Assembly: GCA_009379815.1 (NCBI GenBank) | Contig: WHSY01000006.1 | Span: 1-42,421 of the forward strand | DNA from: Pseudonocardiaceae bacterium | GTDB taxonomy: Bacteria; Actinomycetota; Actinomycetes; Mycobacteriales; Pseudonocardiaceae | DNA: 42,421 nt | Reading direction: 5' to 3' | In this document: in pieces, positions 32,662-40,368 of the stretch | How the letters are laid out: every line of letters begins with the position of its first letter | How positions within the stretch are numbered: position 1 is the first letter of the stretch | Program-made: the position numbers and the translations under genes | The notes under the pieces: model-generated | What the model saw: only the letters and a program-made list of their open reading frames with translations | Told to the model about the DNA's origin: nothing | Database searches by the model: none

Positions 32662-32685
32662 GCAACCGTTGCACGAACCTTGCAC
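32662..32685 (-). promoter_or_regulatory. Candidate operator upstream of the epoxide-hydrolase-like gene
   Basis: It contains the perfect palindrome GCAAC-C-GTTGC (32662-32672) and, read on the plus strand, TTGCAC at 32669-32674 and again at 32680-32685, 11 bases apart. On the minus strand the core reads TGCAACGGTTG, identical to the acoX upstream site. Confidence 0.5.
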
Positions 32686-32756
32686 CACGCCCTGTCGCGG
32701 CGGCGACTCGGGTGCGTGCGGCGCGACGCGCTCCGGCGATCTTCCTGCACGGGTGA

Positions 32757-32784
32757 GCCCGGCCCGCCGGGCGGCGAGCCGGGC
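32757..32784 (-). terminator. Hairpin after the DUF1326 gene
   Basis: Arms GCCCGGC (32757-32763) and GCCGGGC (32778-32784) with a smaller CGCC/GGCG hairpin between. It lies 12 bases beyond the DUF1326 stop on the minus strand. Confidence 0.5.
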
Positions 32785-32796
32785 CCGTTGCTCCGA

Positions 32797-33396
32797 TCAG
32801 GCGGTGCTGTAGTGGAACTCGGTTTGCGTGGAGCTGTTGGCGGGGAAGTCGTACCCGTGCTCACTGGCGGTGAGCTGGAAGCGGGTGCACTCGCCCGGGT
32901 AGGCCGGGGTGCCGAGCACCGGGGACAGGGCGCTGTCGACCAGCATCGTCGGGTTCCCGTTGCCGGAACGCTGCCCCTGCACCTCGGCCTCCCAGCGGCC
33001 GCCGACCCGGACCGTGCCCGAGCCCTTGGACACGTCGAAGTGGATCGGCGCCCGCTCCACGGCGACGACCTCACCGACCAGGCCGGCCAGATCGGCCAGC
33101 GGACCGCCTGCCTGCCCGGTGAAGGCGGCCAGCAGCGCCTCCTGCTGCGCGTCACTGGCCGCGTCGTCGACGATGACGAGCAGCCGCACGTTGCCGTCGA
33201 GGGGATTGCCCGGCAGGTTACCGAGGAAGCCCATGTTCAGCCCCGACACTTCGACGCCGTTGATGTGGCCGCGGTCGACGTGGAAGCACCAGCTGAAGTC
33301 GCATGTGCCGCCGTCGGGGTCCAGACCACCCCAGCACGGGCAGTACGTCTTGCAGGTGCACACCTCGGACATCCGGCCTTCGAGTTCGTACCCCAT
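32797..33396 (-). CDS. DUF1326 domain protein
   Basis: About 199 residues of the DUF1326 family. The N-terminus has a Cys-rich motif (EVCTCKTYCPCWGG, then TCDFSWCFHVDRGHINGV) that looks like a metal or redox site: six Cys and two His within 40 residues. The remainder is beta-rich (NVRLLVIVDDAASDAQQEAL, VEVVAVERAPIHFDVS..GTVRVGG). Function is not established for the family. ATG 33396 is chosen because AAGGAG lies six bases upstream and family homology starts at that Met. ATG 33438, also with GGAGG upstream, would add 14 residues using AGA, ACA, AGG, GGA and AAA codons that are foreign to this genome. It follows the DUF2182 gene on the same strand. Confidence 0.82.
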   Translation of the reverse strand: MGYELEGRMSEVCTCKTYCPCWGGLDPDGGTCDFSWCFHVDRGHINGVEVSGLNMGFLGNLPGNPLDGNVRLLVIVDDAASDAQQEALLAAFTGQAGGPLADLAGLVGEVVAVERAPIHFDVSKGSGTVRVGGRWEAEVQGQRSGNGNPTMLVDSALSPVLGTPAYPGECTRFQLTASEHGYDFPANSSTQTEFHYSTA

Positions 33397-33453
33397 CACC
33401 TTCTCCTTTCCCCTTGTCTTTCTGGTGAAGAACTTCATGGTGTGCCTCCGGAA

Positions 33454-34272
33454 TCAATGTGAGTGGCCATGTGAGTGGCCGTGGAGGTCGGACAGCCCCG
33501 GCCCGATCTCACCGAGCACCAGGGCGGTGGCCGCGACGAGCAGCACGACACCGACCGGCGTAACCAGCCGGTGTCCCCAGCGGGTGGTCTTCTCCGCGAC
33601 CATCACCGCGGTCAGGCCCACCATCCACCACAGGCTGCCGACCCCGGTGGCGAACATCACCAGCATCAGCGCCCAGCAACAGCCCAGGCAGGACAGCCCG
33701 TGCCGGACGCCGAGCGCCCATGCGCCGCGGGCGCCGCGCCGGTAATGGCCGAACAGCATCGCCCTCGGGTCGCGGCACAGCGTCAGGCAGCGCTGCGTGA
33801 GCGGCGTGAACTGCACGCCCCCGGCCAGCACCAGCGCGCCGGCCAGCACCAGGCCGTCGTGCGCGGCCAGCCACGCCCAGCTCGCGACCACCGCGTGCAC
33901 CGCGAGATCGCCGATCAGGGCGACCGCGGCGAAGGCCAGCCAGATGGCGAAGTAGGAAACCTGGAACACTGCTCGCGCGACGCGCGGGCGTGCCTGACCG
34001 TCGGTCACGGTGTGGAACATCCGCACCATCGGCACCGTGGTCGGCAGCATCATCGCGGCCACCATGACCATCCAGCCTCCGGCGAAGGTCGCCAGCACCG
34101 GCAGCGGTGGCCGGGTCCCGGTGCCGAGCGCCCCGGCGACGCCGTGGTGGCCGGCCAACTCCAGCGACCCCACCAGCGGTAGCGCAAGCAGTAACAGCCA
34201 GGCCGCGCCCGCCACCACCCACATCACCGTGCCGGGGTCAGGACGCAGCGGCGCTGCTGTGGAAACGGTCAT
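33454..34272 (-). CDS. DUF2182 multi-pass membrane protein, His-rich C-terminus
   Basis: About 272 residues with about seven hydrophobic helices, matching DUF2182 (predicted metal-binding integral membrane protein): WMVMVAAMMLPTTVPMVRMF near 65-85, GGVQFTPLTQRCLTLCRDP near 150, and GVRHGLSCLGCCWALMLVMFATGVGSLWWM near 185-215, a block with three Cys and a His. The extreme C-terminus HGHSHGHSH is a candidate metal-binding tail. The ATG at 34272 follows GGGAGAG on the minus strand; further upstream Met codons give non-family sequence. DUF2182 and DUF1326 genes are adjacent in many genomes, suggesting joint function, probably in copper, nickel or another metal's handling, but this is inference. 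Confidence 0.85.
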   Translation of the reverse strand: MTVSTAAPLRPDPGTVMWVVAGAAWLLLLALPLVGSLELAGHHGVAGALGTGTRPPLPVLATFAGGWMVMVAAMMLPTTVPMVRMFHTVTDGQARPRVARAVFQVSYFAIWLAFAAVALIGDLAVHAVVASWAWLAAHDGLVLAGALVLAGGVQFTPLTQRCLTLCRDPRAMLFGHYRRGARGAWALGVRHGLSCLGCCWALMLVMFATGVGSLWWMVGLTAVMVAEKTTRWGHRLVTPVGVVLLVAATALVLGEIGPGLSDLHGHSHGHSH

Positions 34273-34444
34273 GGCGCTCTCCCGATGGTTCGCCTGAAAC
34301 GGGTGAGCCCACGATCCGTCCCGACCCTCAACGCGCGCTGCCATGCCCGCTCAATGCCCTGTTCTCCGCCACACCGCCGGGCCCTTCCCTTGGCGCACAT
34401 CGTGGGCGACCATGGCTTCACCCGTCTGGGTGGAGGTGATGGCT

Positions 34445-36526
34445 GTGCGCGCTCGGAAATCCGACCAGGACGGCTTCGTCGAGCGCGACGGGGTGAAGAT
34501 CGGCTACGAGGTGTTCGGCGCGGGGGAACCGACGCTGCTGCTGCTGTGTTCCTGGGCGATCGTGAACTCACGGCAGTGGAAGGCCCAAGTTCCCTACCTG
34601 GCGCGGCATTTCCGCGTCGTCACGGTCGACGGCCGAGGCAACGGCCGGTCGGACCGTCCTGCCGACCCCGAGGCCTATGCCGACACCGAGCTCGTCGCGG
34701 ACGCGCTGGCGGTGCTGGATGCGACGGCGACCGAGCGCGCGGTGGTGGTGGGTCTGTCGCTGGGTGGGCGGCATGCGCTGATGCTGGCGGCCGATCACCC
34801 GCAGCGGGTCGACGGCGTGGTCGCCCTCGGCGCCGCATTGCCCTGGCCAGCGCCGCTCTGGTTCGACGACGTCCGCGATAGCTACGAGGGTTTCGAGAAG
34901 TTCAACCGGCACTACTGGCGGCGCGATTTCCGGGACTTCGCCGAGGTCTTCATGTCAGCCGCGATGCCCGAGCCGCACTCGACCAAACCGATCGAGGACG
35001 GTGTCGGCTGGGCGATGCAGACCAGCGCGGAGACCCTGATCGCCACCGTGGACGCGCCCGGCCAGCCCGACTGGGCCGACGCCGAGGCCATCTGCCGCCG
35101 GGTACGCTGCCCGGTGCTCGTGGTGCACGGCGAGCGGGACGCGATCGTGCCCTACGAGACGGGTGTGACGCTGGCCGAGTGGACCGGCGGGGAGCTGGTG
35201 GCCATCCGCGACGGGGGCCACGCGGCCCCGTTCCGCGACCCGGTGAAGACGAACCTGCTGCTCCGGGACTTCGCCGACTCGGTCGGCGGTCGGCGGGCGG
35301 CGGCCGGCAGCTGGACGCGGGCGCATGGCCGGCGCAAGCGGGTGTTGTTCTTGTCGTCGCCGATCGGGTTGGGGCACGCGCGTCGGGATGTGGCGATCGC
35401 CGATGCGCTACGGAAGCGCCATCCGGATGTGGAGATCGAGTGGTTGGCGCAGCATCCGGTGACGGTGGTGCTCGGCGAGCGCGGCGAGCGGGTGCATCCG
35501 GCCAGTGGGTACCTGGCCAGTGAGAGCGGGCATATCGAGTCCGAGGCCGGTGAACACGATCTGCATGTGTTCGAGGCGTTCCGGCGGATGGACGAGATCC
35601 TGGTGGCGAACTTCATGGTGGTCCACGACCTGATGACGGCCGAGCACTATGACTTGGTCGTGGGGGACGAGGCGTGGGACGTGGACCATTTCCTGCACGA
35701 GAATCCGGAGCTCAAACGCGGCGCGTTCGCCTGGTTGACCGATTTCGTGGGGATGTTGCCGATGCCCGACGGGGGTGCGGCGGAGTCGGCGCTGACCGCG
35801 GACTACAACGCCGAGATGGTCGAACACGTCGCGCGGTACCCGCGGCTGCGCGACCGGTCGATCTTCGTGGGCAACCCCGACGACCTGGTGGGTGATCCGT
35901 TGGGGCCCGGGTTGCCGAGTGTGGCCGAGTGGACCCGGGCGCATTTCGACTTCGCGGGCTACGTTTCCGGCTTCGAGCCACCCAGCGACCGGGAGGCGCT
36001 GCGCGCGGAGCTGGGCTATCGCCCGGGTGAGCCGGTGTGTGTGGTCACCGTAGGCGGCTCGGGGGTCGGGCTGGCGCTGCTGCGCAAGATCGTCACGGCG
36101 TATCCGGCCGCGGCGCGGCGGGTGCCGGGATTGCGGATGGTCGTGGCCACCGGGCCGCGCATCGACCCGGGCTCGCTGCCGGCGCCCGGTGGGGTCGAGG
36201 TGTGCGGGTATCTGCCCGAGCTCTATCGCCACCTGGCGGCCTGCGACCTCGCGGTGGTGCAGGGTGGGCTGACCACCACGATGGAGCTGACCGCGACGGC
36301 CCGCCCGTTCCTGTACTTCCCGCTGGCGCGGCATTTCGAGCAGCAGGTCCACGTGCCCCACCGGCTGGGCAACTACCGCGCCGGGCGGCGGATGGACTAC
36401 GCGGCCACCGACCCCGACCAGCTCACCGACGCGATCGCCACCGGCATCGGCCGCCCCGTCGACTACCGCCCCGTCGAAACCGGCGGCGCCGACAACGCCG
36501 CCGCCCTACTCGCCGAACTGCTCTGA
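34445..36526 (+). CDS. Alpha/beta hydrolase fused to a GT-B glycosyltransferase
   Basis: About 693 residues. Residues 1-280 form an alpha/beta hydrolase: YEVFGAGEPTLLLLCSWAIVNSRQWKAQVPYLA, VVTVDGRGNGRSDRP, nucleophile elbow GLSLGG with Ser105, VLVVHGERDAIVP with the acid, and IRDGGHAAPFRDP with the His. From about residue 295 (RRKRVLFLSSPIGLGHARRDVAIADAL) a GT-B fold glycosyltransferase follows, ending with the sugar-nucleotide site VQGGLTTTMELTATARPFLYFPLARHFEQQVHVPHRL, as in the MGT and GT28 families. The two parts use different codons: the glycosyltransferase half has many TTG and T-ending codons just after the junction (35337 on). GTG 34445 is eight bases after GGAGG (34432-34436); ATG 34439 is too close to it. 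Acceptor and sugar are unknown. A signal peptide or membrane helix is not apparent. Confidence 0.82.
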   Translation: MRARKSDQDGFVERDGVKIGYEVFGAGEPTLLLLCSWAIVNSRQWKAQVPYLARHFRVVTVDGRGNGRSDRPADPEAYADTELVADALAVLDATATERAVVVGLSLGGRHALMLAADHPQRVDGVVALGAALPWPAPLWFDDVRDSYEGFEKFNRHYWRRDFRDFAEVFMSAAMPEPHSTKPIEDGVGWAMQTSAETLIATVDAPGQPDWADAEAICRRVRCPVLVVHGERDAIVPYETGVTLAEWTGGELVAIRDGGHAAPFRDPVKTNLLLRDFADSVGGRRAAAGSWTRAHGRRKRVLFLSSPIGLGHARRDVAIADALRKRHPDVEIEWLAQHPVTVVLGERGERVHPASGYLASESGHIESEAGEHDLHVFEAFRRMDEILVANFMVVHDLMTAEHYDLVVGDEAWDVDHFLHENPELKRGAFAWLTDFVGMLPMPDGGAAESALTADYNAEMVEHVARYPRLRDRSIFVGNPDDLVGDPLGPGLPSVAEWTRAHFDFAGYVSGFEPPSDREALRAELGYRPGEPVCVVTVGGSGVGLALLRKIVTAYPAAARRVPGLRMVVATGPRIDPGSLPAPGGVEVCGYLPELYRHLAACDLAVVQGGLTTTMELTATARPFLYFPLARHFEQQVHVPHRLGNYRAGRRMDYAATDPDQLTDAIATGIGRPVDYRPVETGGADNAAALLAELL

Positions 36527-36569
36527 CCAGCCGGCGCGCTGGGCGGTCGGAGTCCCCGCGGTCGCAACC

Positions 36570-36622
36570 GCCGTGAAGGGCACCTGCACTGCGTCGGACG
36601 CCGTGCAGGTGCCCTTCACGGC
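36570..36622. repeat. Long perfect hairpin repeat, copy C
   Basis: Two perfectly complementary 20-base arms (36570-36589 and 36603-36622, core GTGAAGGGCACCTGCAC) around a centre containing GCGTCGGACGC, which can itself pair. It begins 43 bases after the stop of the hydrolase-glycosyltransferase gene. Best preserved member of the family seen at 8262-8314 and 21124-21172. Confidence 0.9.
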
Positions 36623-36733
36623 GAACCTGTCAGGCGCGGCCGTAGCCCCGGCGGGGTGCGCAAAGCCTCGTCGGTGTCGGGGGACGGGAAGTCCGAGATC
36701 ACGAACCGGCCACCCACGCTCTACCCTGGTCTG

Positions 36734-36746
36734 GTAGGCATCCTAC
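36734..36746 (+). promoter_or_regulatory. Candidate MarR operator (GTAGGcatCCTAC) at the marR promoter
   Basis: A 5-bp inverted repeat with three-base spacer, 19 bases before the marR GTG and seven bases after a TACCCT hexamer (36722-36727) that could be the -10. The same GTAGG-N3-CCTAC pattern stands at 41217-41229 in the SDR promoter. Confidence 0.55.
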
Positions 36747-36764
36747 TCAAACAGAGGGTTCTCC

Positions 36765-37205
36765 GTGGTCTCACCTGCACACCGGCGGTACACCTTGATC
36801 ACCCTGTTCCGCGAAGGAGTGCGCCAGATGCTCGACGAGCTGGTCGAACGGCTCGCCGCGGCCGGCTATCCGGAGGTCCGTGCGTCACACAGCCAGGTGT
36901 TCGAGAACATCGACCGCGACGGCACCCGCCTCACCGAGCTGGCCGATCGGGCGCAGCTGACGCATCCCTCGATGAGTGAGCTGGTGAGCAGCCTGGAGCG
37001 GCTCGGATACCTGGAACGGGTGGTCGATCCGGCCGACGGCAGGGCGCGGCTGGTGCGGTTGACGACGACCGGCCGCGCCCTGCAGCGTCGCGCGCTCGAC
37101 GAGCTCACCGACATCGAGGCGGGATGGCTGCGTCGGTGGGCCTCGACGCTCGGCCCGGAGCTGGCCGGCGCGCTGACACACGTCGTCCGGACGCCGCTGC
37201 GCTGA
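36765..37205 (+). CDS. MarR family transcriptional regulator
   Basis: A 146-residue winged-helix repressor of the MarR family. The DNA-binding part is visible as VFENIDRDGTRLTELADRAQLTHPSMSELVSSLERLGYLERVVDPADGRARLVRLTTTGRALQRRAL (about 45-112), with the recognition helix around HPSMSELVSSLERLG and the wing DPADGRARL. Outer helices (HRRYTLITLFREGVRQMLDELVERLAAAGYPE and TDIEAGWLRRWASTLG) would form the dimer. GTG 36765 is the likely start; there is no strong Shine-Dalgarno site. It converges with the AfsR-type gene (40 bases apart). The inverted repeat at its own promoter, repeated at the SDR promoter, suggests autoregulation and control of the SDR-AfsR operon. Confidence 0.88.
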   Translation: MVSPAHRRYTLITLFREGVRQMLDELVERLAAAGYPEVRASHSQVFENIDRDGTRLTELADRAQLTHPSMSELVSSLERLGYLERVVDPADGRARLVRLTTTGRALQRRALDELTDIEAGWLRRWASTLGPELAGALTHVVRTPLR

Positions 37206-37245
37206 CGCGGTCCGACGCTGCGGCCGCGGTGGCCGGGTGAACTCC

Positions 37246-40200
37246 TCACCGGACCCCGGTCACGTCGCCGGCCCGGCGGCACCGGGCCGCCTCCAACGGC
37301 TGCCCGGCCCGGGCGAACCCCTGCTCGGCGGCGGCCAGCAGCCGGTGTGCCGCGGCGTCGTCGCCCCGGGCGCGGGCCACCTGTGCCCTCGCTTCGGTGA
37401 CTGCGGCCGCCCAGCTTCCGTGTCCCTGCCACAGCAGGCCGACGAGCGTCTCGGCGATCCCGAGCATCTCGGTGGCGCCGTCGAGCTGCCCGGTGCGGGC
37501 CAGCACCGTCGCGGCGGGGACCAGGTAGGGCACCCGGTCGGCCGGGCACACCTCGTCGGGCCGGACCATGCACTCCTGGGCTTCGGCCATGACGGCCAGC
37601 GCCGCCGCGTCGTCGCCTGCGGCGCGGACCCGGGTGCCGTAGATGCGTGCCAACAGATGCCGGGCCGACAGCGGGGAGAACCGGGCGGCCTCGAGGGCCT
37701 GGTCCAGCAGCGGCCCGGCCGCCTCGTGCCGTCCGGCGGCCAGCGCGAGCTCGGCCAGCCGGTGCAGCGCGACCGCCTCGCCCCCGCGGGCGCGGACCGC
37801 GCGGTGCCTCGCCACGCCGTCGAGCAGGTGTTCCTCGGCAGCGTCGAGATCGCCGGACAGCAGCTTCGCCTCGCCGAGCAGGGTGGTGGCGAACGCGACG
37901 CCGCGGGCGGCACCCGCGCTCGCGGCCGTGTCGGCCAGCCGCGACGCGGTCGTGGCGATGCTGTCCGGACCGTCGTCACCGAACAGGTAGATCTCCGCCG
38001 CGCACAAGTGGGCGTCGGACAGGATCCCGGCCAGGACCCCCTCCAGGCGCGGGTCGAACACGTCGATCCGGAACTGCTGGGCCCAGCGGCCGCGGCTGTG
38101 CGCCACCAGGGCCTGCAGGAATGTGGCATTGAGCAGGTCGGCCTGCTCGCCCGTGGCGGTCGCGAGCTTCATGGTCGCCTCGGCGGCCCGCCCCGCCTCG
38201 TCGAGGCTGCCGGTGAACCAGGCGATCATGCCGGAGGTCAGGGTGAACCGGAACCGCGTGGTGTCGTCGGCGATGATCCCGTCGAGCGTCTCGGTCGCCG
38301 CGCCGACGTCTCCGCCCATGAGCAGGGCCCACGACTGCCCGATGCGAAGGGCATCCCGCATCGCGCCCGTGGCGGCGCCGGCTGCGGCGCCGAAGGCGAC
38401 GGCTGCCATGGGATCGCCGCTGGCCAGCAGGAACTCGGCACGCAGCGCGAGCAAGTCTGCCCGATCCGGCTCGACGGCCAGCGCCGCCTCGACGTGGCCC
38501 AGCGCATCGGCGTAGGCGCTGACGGCGCCGGCTTGCTGCGCGGCGCGGACCAGCCAGGGCACGGCCTCGTGCGGCTGCCCACCGGCGAGCAGGTGCCGTG
38601 CCACCCGCCCGGGGTGGGCACCGGTGGCCGCCAGGGTCTCGGCAGCGTTGCGGTGGATCTCCCTTCGCCGGTGCGGCGCGATCCCGTCGGCGAGGCTGTG
38701 TGCCACCAGAGCGTGTCGGAAGCGGTAGCCGTCGTCGTCGACCACGAGCACCCCGGTGGCGAGTGCCTCGTCCAGAGCGGACAGTGCCGCCTCGGCGTCC
38801 AGGCCGGTCAGCGCGGTGAACTCGTCGGCGTCGACCGCGTCGTTGGCGGCAGTGTCCGCGAGGACGGTGGCTACCCGTCGCAACCGGTCCACGAGGTCGG
38901 TGCTGCAGCCGGCCAGGCGAGCGGTGACCGCAGCGGTCAGGGTGGGCGGCATCTCGACGGGGCCGCCGCCCGCCAGCGCCGCGGCGAGCTCGGTGGTGAA
39001 GAAGGGATTGCCTGCGGCGCGCTGCCACACGCGCTCCAGGGTCTTGTCGTCCGGGCGGTCGCCGCACAACGCGGTGACCAGCTCGTGCGACTCGTCGCGG
39101 CCGAGTGGGGGCAGCGCGACCTCGGTCGTGGACGGCGCCGAGCGCAGCGCGGCCAGCGGCGGCCGTGCCTGTTCGGGCCGCAGCGCCAGCAGCACCGCAC
39201 AGCGAGAGGTATTCGTGAACAGCAGCGTGTCCAGCAGCGCGACCGAGTCGTCGTCGGCGAGATGCGCGTCGTCGACGAGCAGCACGGTGCCGCGCTCGGC
39301 ACCGGCGCACAACCGGTCGAGGGCGGCGAGCAGTTGCTGGCGTGACGGCGGCTCGGCCGGCGATGACCCTGCCAGTACGGCGCGCGCCTCGTCCGGCAGC
39401 CCGTCGACGAGCTCGGGGCCGGCGGACCGTGCCGCTTGCCGGATCACGCCATAGGGAATCGTCTCGGACTCCGCCCCGGAGCCACGGAGCACGGCGAACC
39501 CGGCACGCCGGGCCTGGGTGCAGAATGCCTCGCACAGCCTGCTCTTGCCGATGCCGGCCTCCCCGGTGACCAGCAGCGCCGGCCTGCCGCGTGGGCCCGC
39601 GGCGCGCAGCGCGGCGCCCAGCCGGGCCAGCGCGACCTCGCGACCGACCAGCGGGGCGGTCGGGCGCCTGGCCGCGCGCGCGAGACCGGTGACGATCTCG
39701 CCGTGCACCGCCACCGTTTCCGGCGCCGGGCGCACACCGAGGTCGCCTGCCAGCACCGTGCGCAGCCGCTGGTACTGCCGCAATGCGGCATGCCGGTTGC
39801 CGTGGTCGAGGTAGTGGCGCATCAGCGCCCGGTGCGCGGCCTCGTCGGTGGGCTCGGCGGCGACGACGTCGGCCCACCGTATCGCACCGCGCAACAGCTC
39901 GAGGTGCTGGTGGCGAAGCTGCTCGCGGCGCACACCGGTCCACTCGTCGTAGAGCCGGTCCGGCAGCAGGTCACCGGTGTAGAGGTCGGCGGCCGCGGCG
40001 CAGACCGTGCGGTCGCCACTGGCCATCGCTGTGCGTGCGGCTTCCTCGAACCGCATGACGTCGCTGTCGACCCGCGCGTCCGGGAACAGCGACACCAGCC
40101 CGGACCGCAGCACGACAGCCTCCGGGCCCCGGAGCGCCCGGCGCGCGTGGTGCGCCGCCTTGTGGAGGTTCGCCATGCCGGCGTCGGGTGCGAGCTCGGG

Positions 40201-40368
40201 CCACAGCGCGTCGACGATCCGGTCGCGGAGCATCCGGTGACCGGGGGTCAGTCCGAGCAGCGCGACGAGGTCCGCCGCCCGACGGTGCTCCCACCGTGCC
40301 GTTGCCACCACCCGACCGTCGAGGCTGACCGTGAAGGCCCCCAGCAGCCGCAGGTCGACGAGGGTCAT
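37246..40368 (-). CDS. BTAD/AAA+ (AfsR-SARP-like) transcriptional regulator
   Basis: A 1040-residue regulator. Residues about 4-95 are a winged-helix domain (VDLRLLGAFTVSLDGRVV, RWEHRRAADLVALLGLTPGHRMLRDRIVDALWP), about 100-215 a BTAD (TGDLLPDRLYDEWTGVRREQLRHQHLELL, THRALMRHYLDHGNRHAALRQYQRLR-like), then an AAA+/STAND ATPase with VGRE at 241-244, Walker A GEAGIGKS at 269-276 and Walker B LLVDDAHLAD near 357-366. The remaining ~480 residues are TPR-like helical repeats. No LuxR domain is present. The ATG (40368) overlaps the SDR stop (ATGA), with AAGGAGG just upstream, so it is translated together with the SDR. Its likely role is ligand- or partner-gated transcription control. Confidence 0.9.
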   Translation of the reverse strand: MTLVDLRLLGAFTVSLDGRVVATARWEHRRAADLVALLGLTPGHRMLRDRIVDALWPELAPDAGMANLHKAAHHARRALRGPEAVVLRSGLVSLFPDARVDSDVMRFEEAARTAMASGDRTVCAAAADLYTGDLLPDRLYDEWTGVRREQLRHQHLELLRGAIRWADVVAAEPTDEAAHRALMRHYLDHGNRHAALRQYQRLRTVLAGDLGVRPAPETVAVHGEIVTGLARAARRPTAPLVGREVALARLGAALRAAGPRGRPALLVTGEAGIGKSRLCEAFCTQARRAGFAVLRGSGAESETIPYGVIRQAARSAGPELVDGLPDEARAVLAGSSPAEPPSRQQLLAALDRLCAGAERGTVLLVDDAHLADDDSVALLDTLLFTNTSRCAVLLALRPEQARPPLAALRSAPSTTEVALPPLGRDESHELVTALCGDRPDDKTLERVWQRAAGNPFFTTELAAALAGGGPVEMPPTLTAAVTARLAGCSTDLVDRLRRVATVLADTAANDAVDADEFTALTGLDAEAALSALDEALATGVLVVDDDGYRFRHALVAHSLADGIAPHRRREIHRNAAETLAATGAHPGRVARHLLAGGQPHEAVPWLVRAAQQAGAVSAYADALGHVEAALAVEPDRADLLALRAEFLLASGDPMAAVAFGAAAGAATGAMRDALRIGQSWALLMGGDVGAATETLDGIIADDTTRFRFTLTSGMIAWFTGSLDEAGRAAEATMKLATATGEQADLLNATFLQALVAHSRGRWAQQFRIDVFDPRLEGVLAGILSDAHLCAAEIYLFGDDGPDSIATTASRLADTAASAGAARGVAFATTLLGEAKLLSGDLDAAEEHLLDGVARHRAVRARGGEAVALHRLAELALAAGRHEAAGPLLDQALEAARFSPLSARHLLARIYGTRVRAAGDDAAALAVMAEAQECMVRPDEVCPADRVPYLVPAATVLARTGQLDGATEMLGIAETLVGLLWQGHGSWAAAVTEARAQVARARGDDAAAHRLLAAAEQGFARAGQPLEAARCRRAGDVTGVR

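Noticed and set aside
37237-39345. 702-residue plus-strand open frame over the AfsR-type gene
   Set aside because: Antisense shadow; the minus strand carries the recognisable ATPase and TPR protein with an overlap-coupled start.
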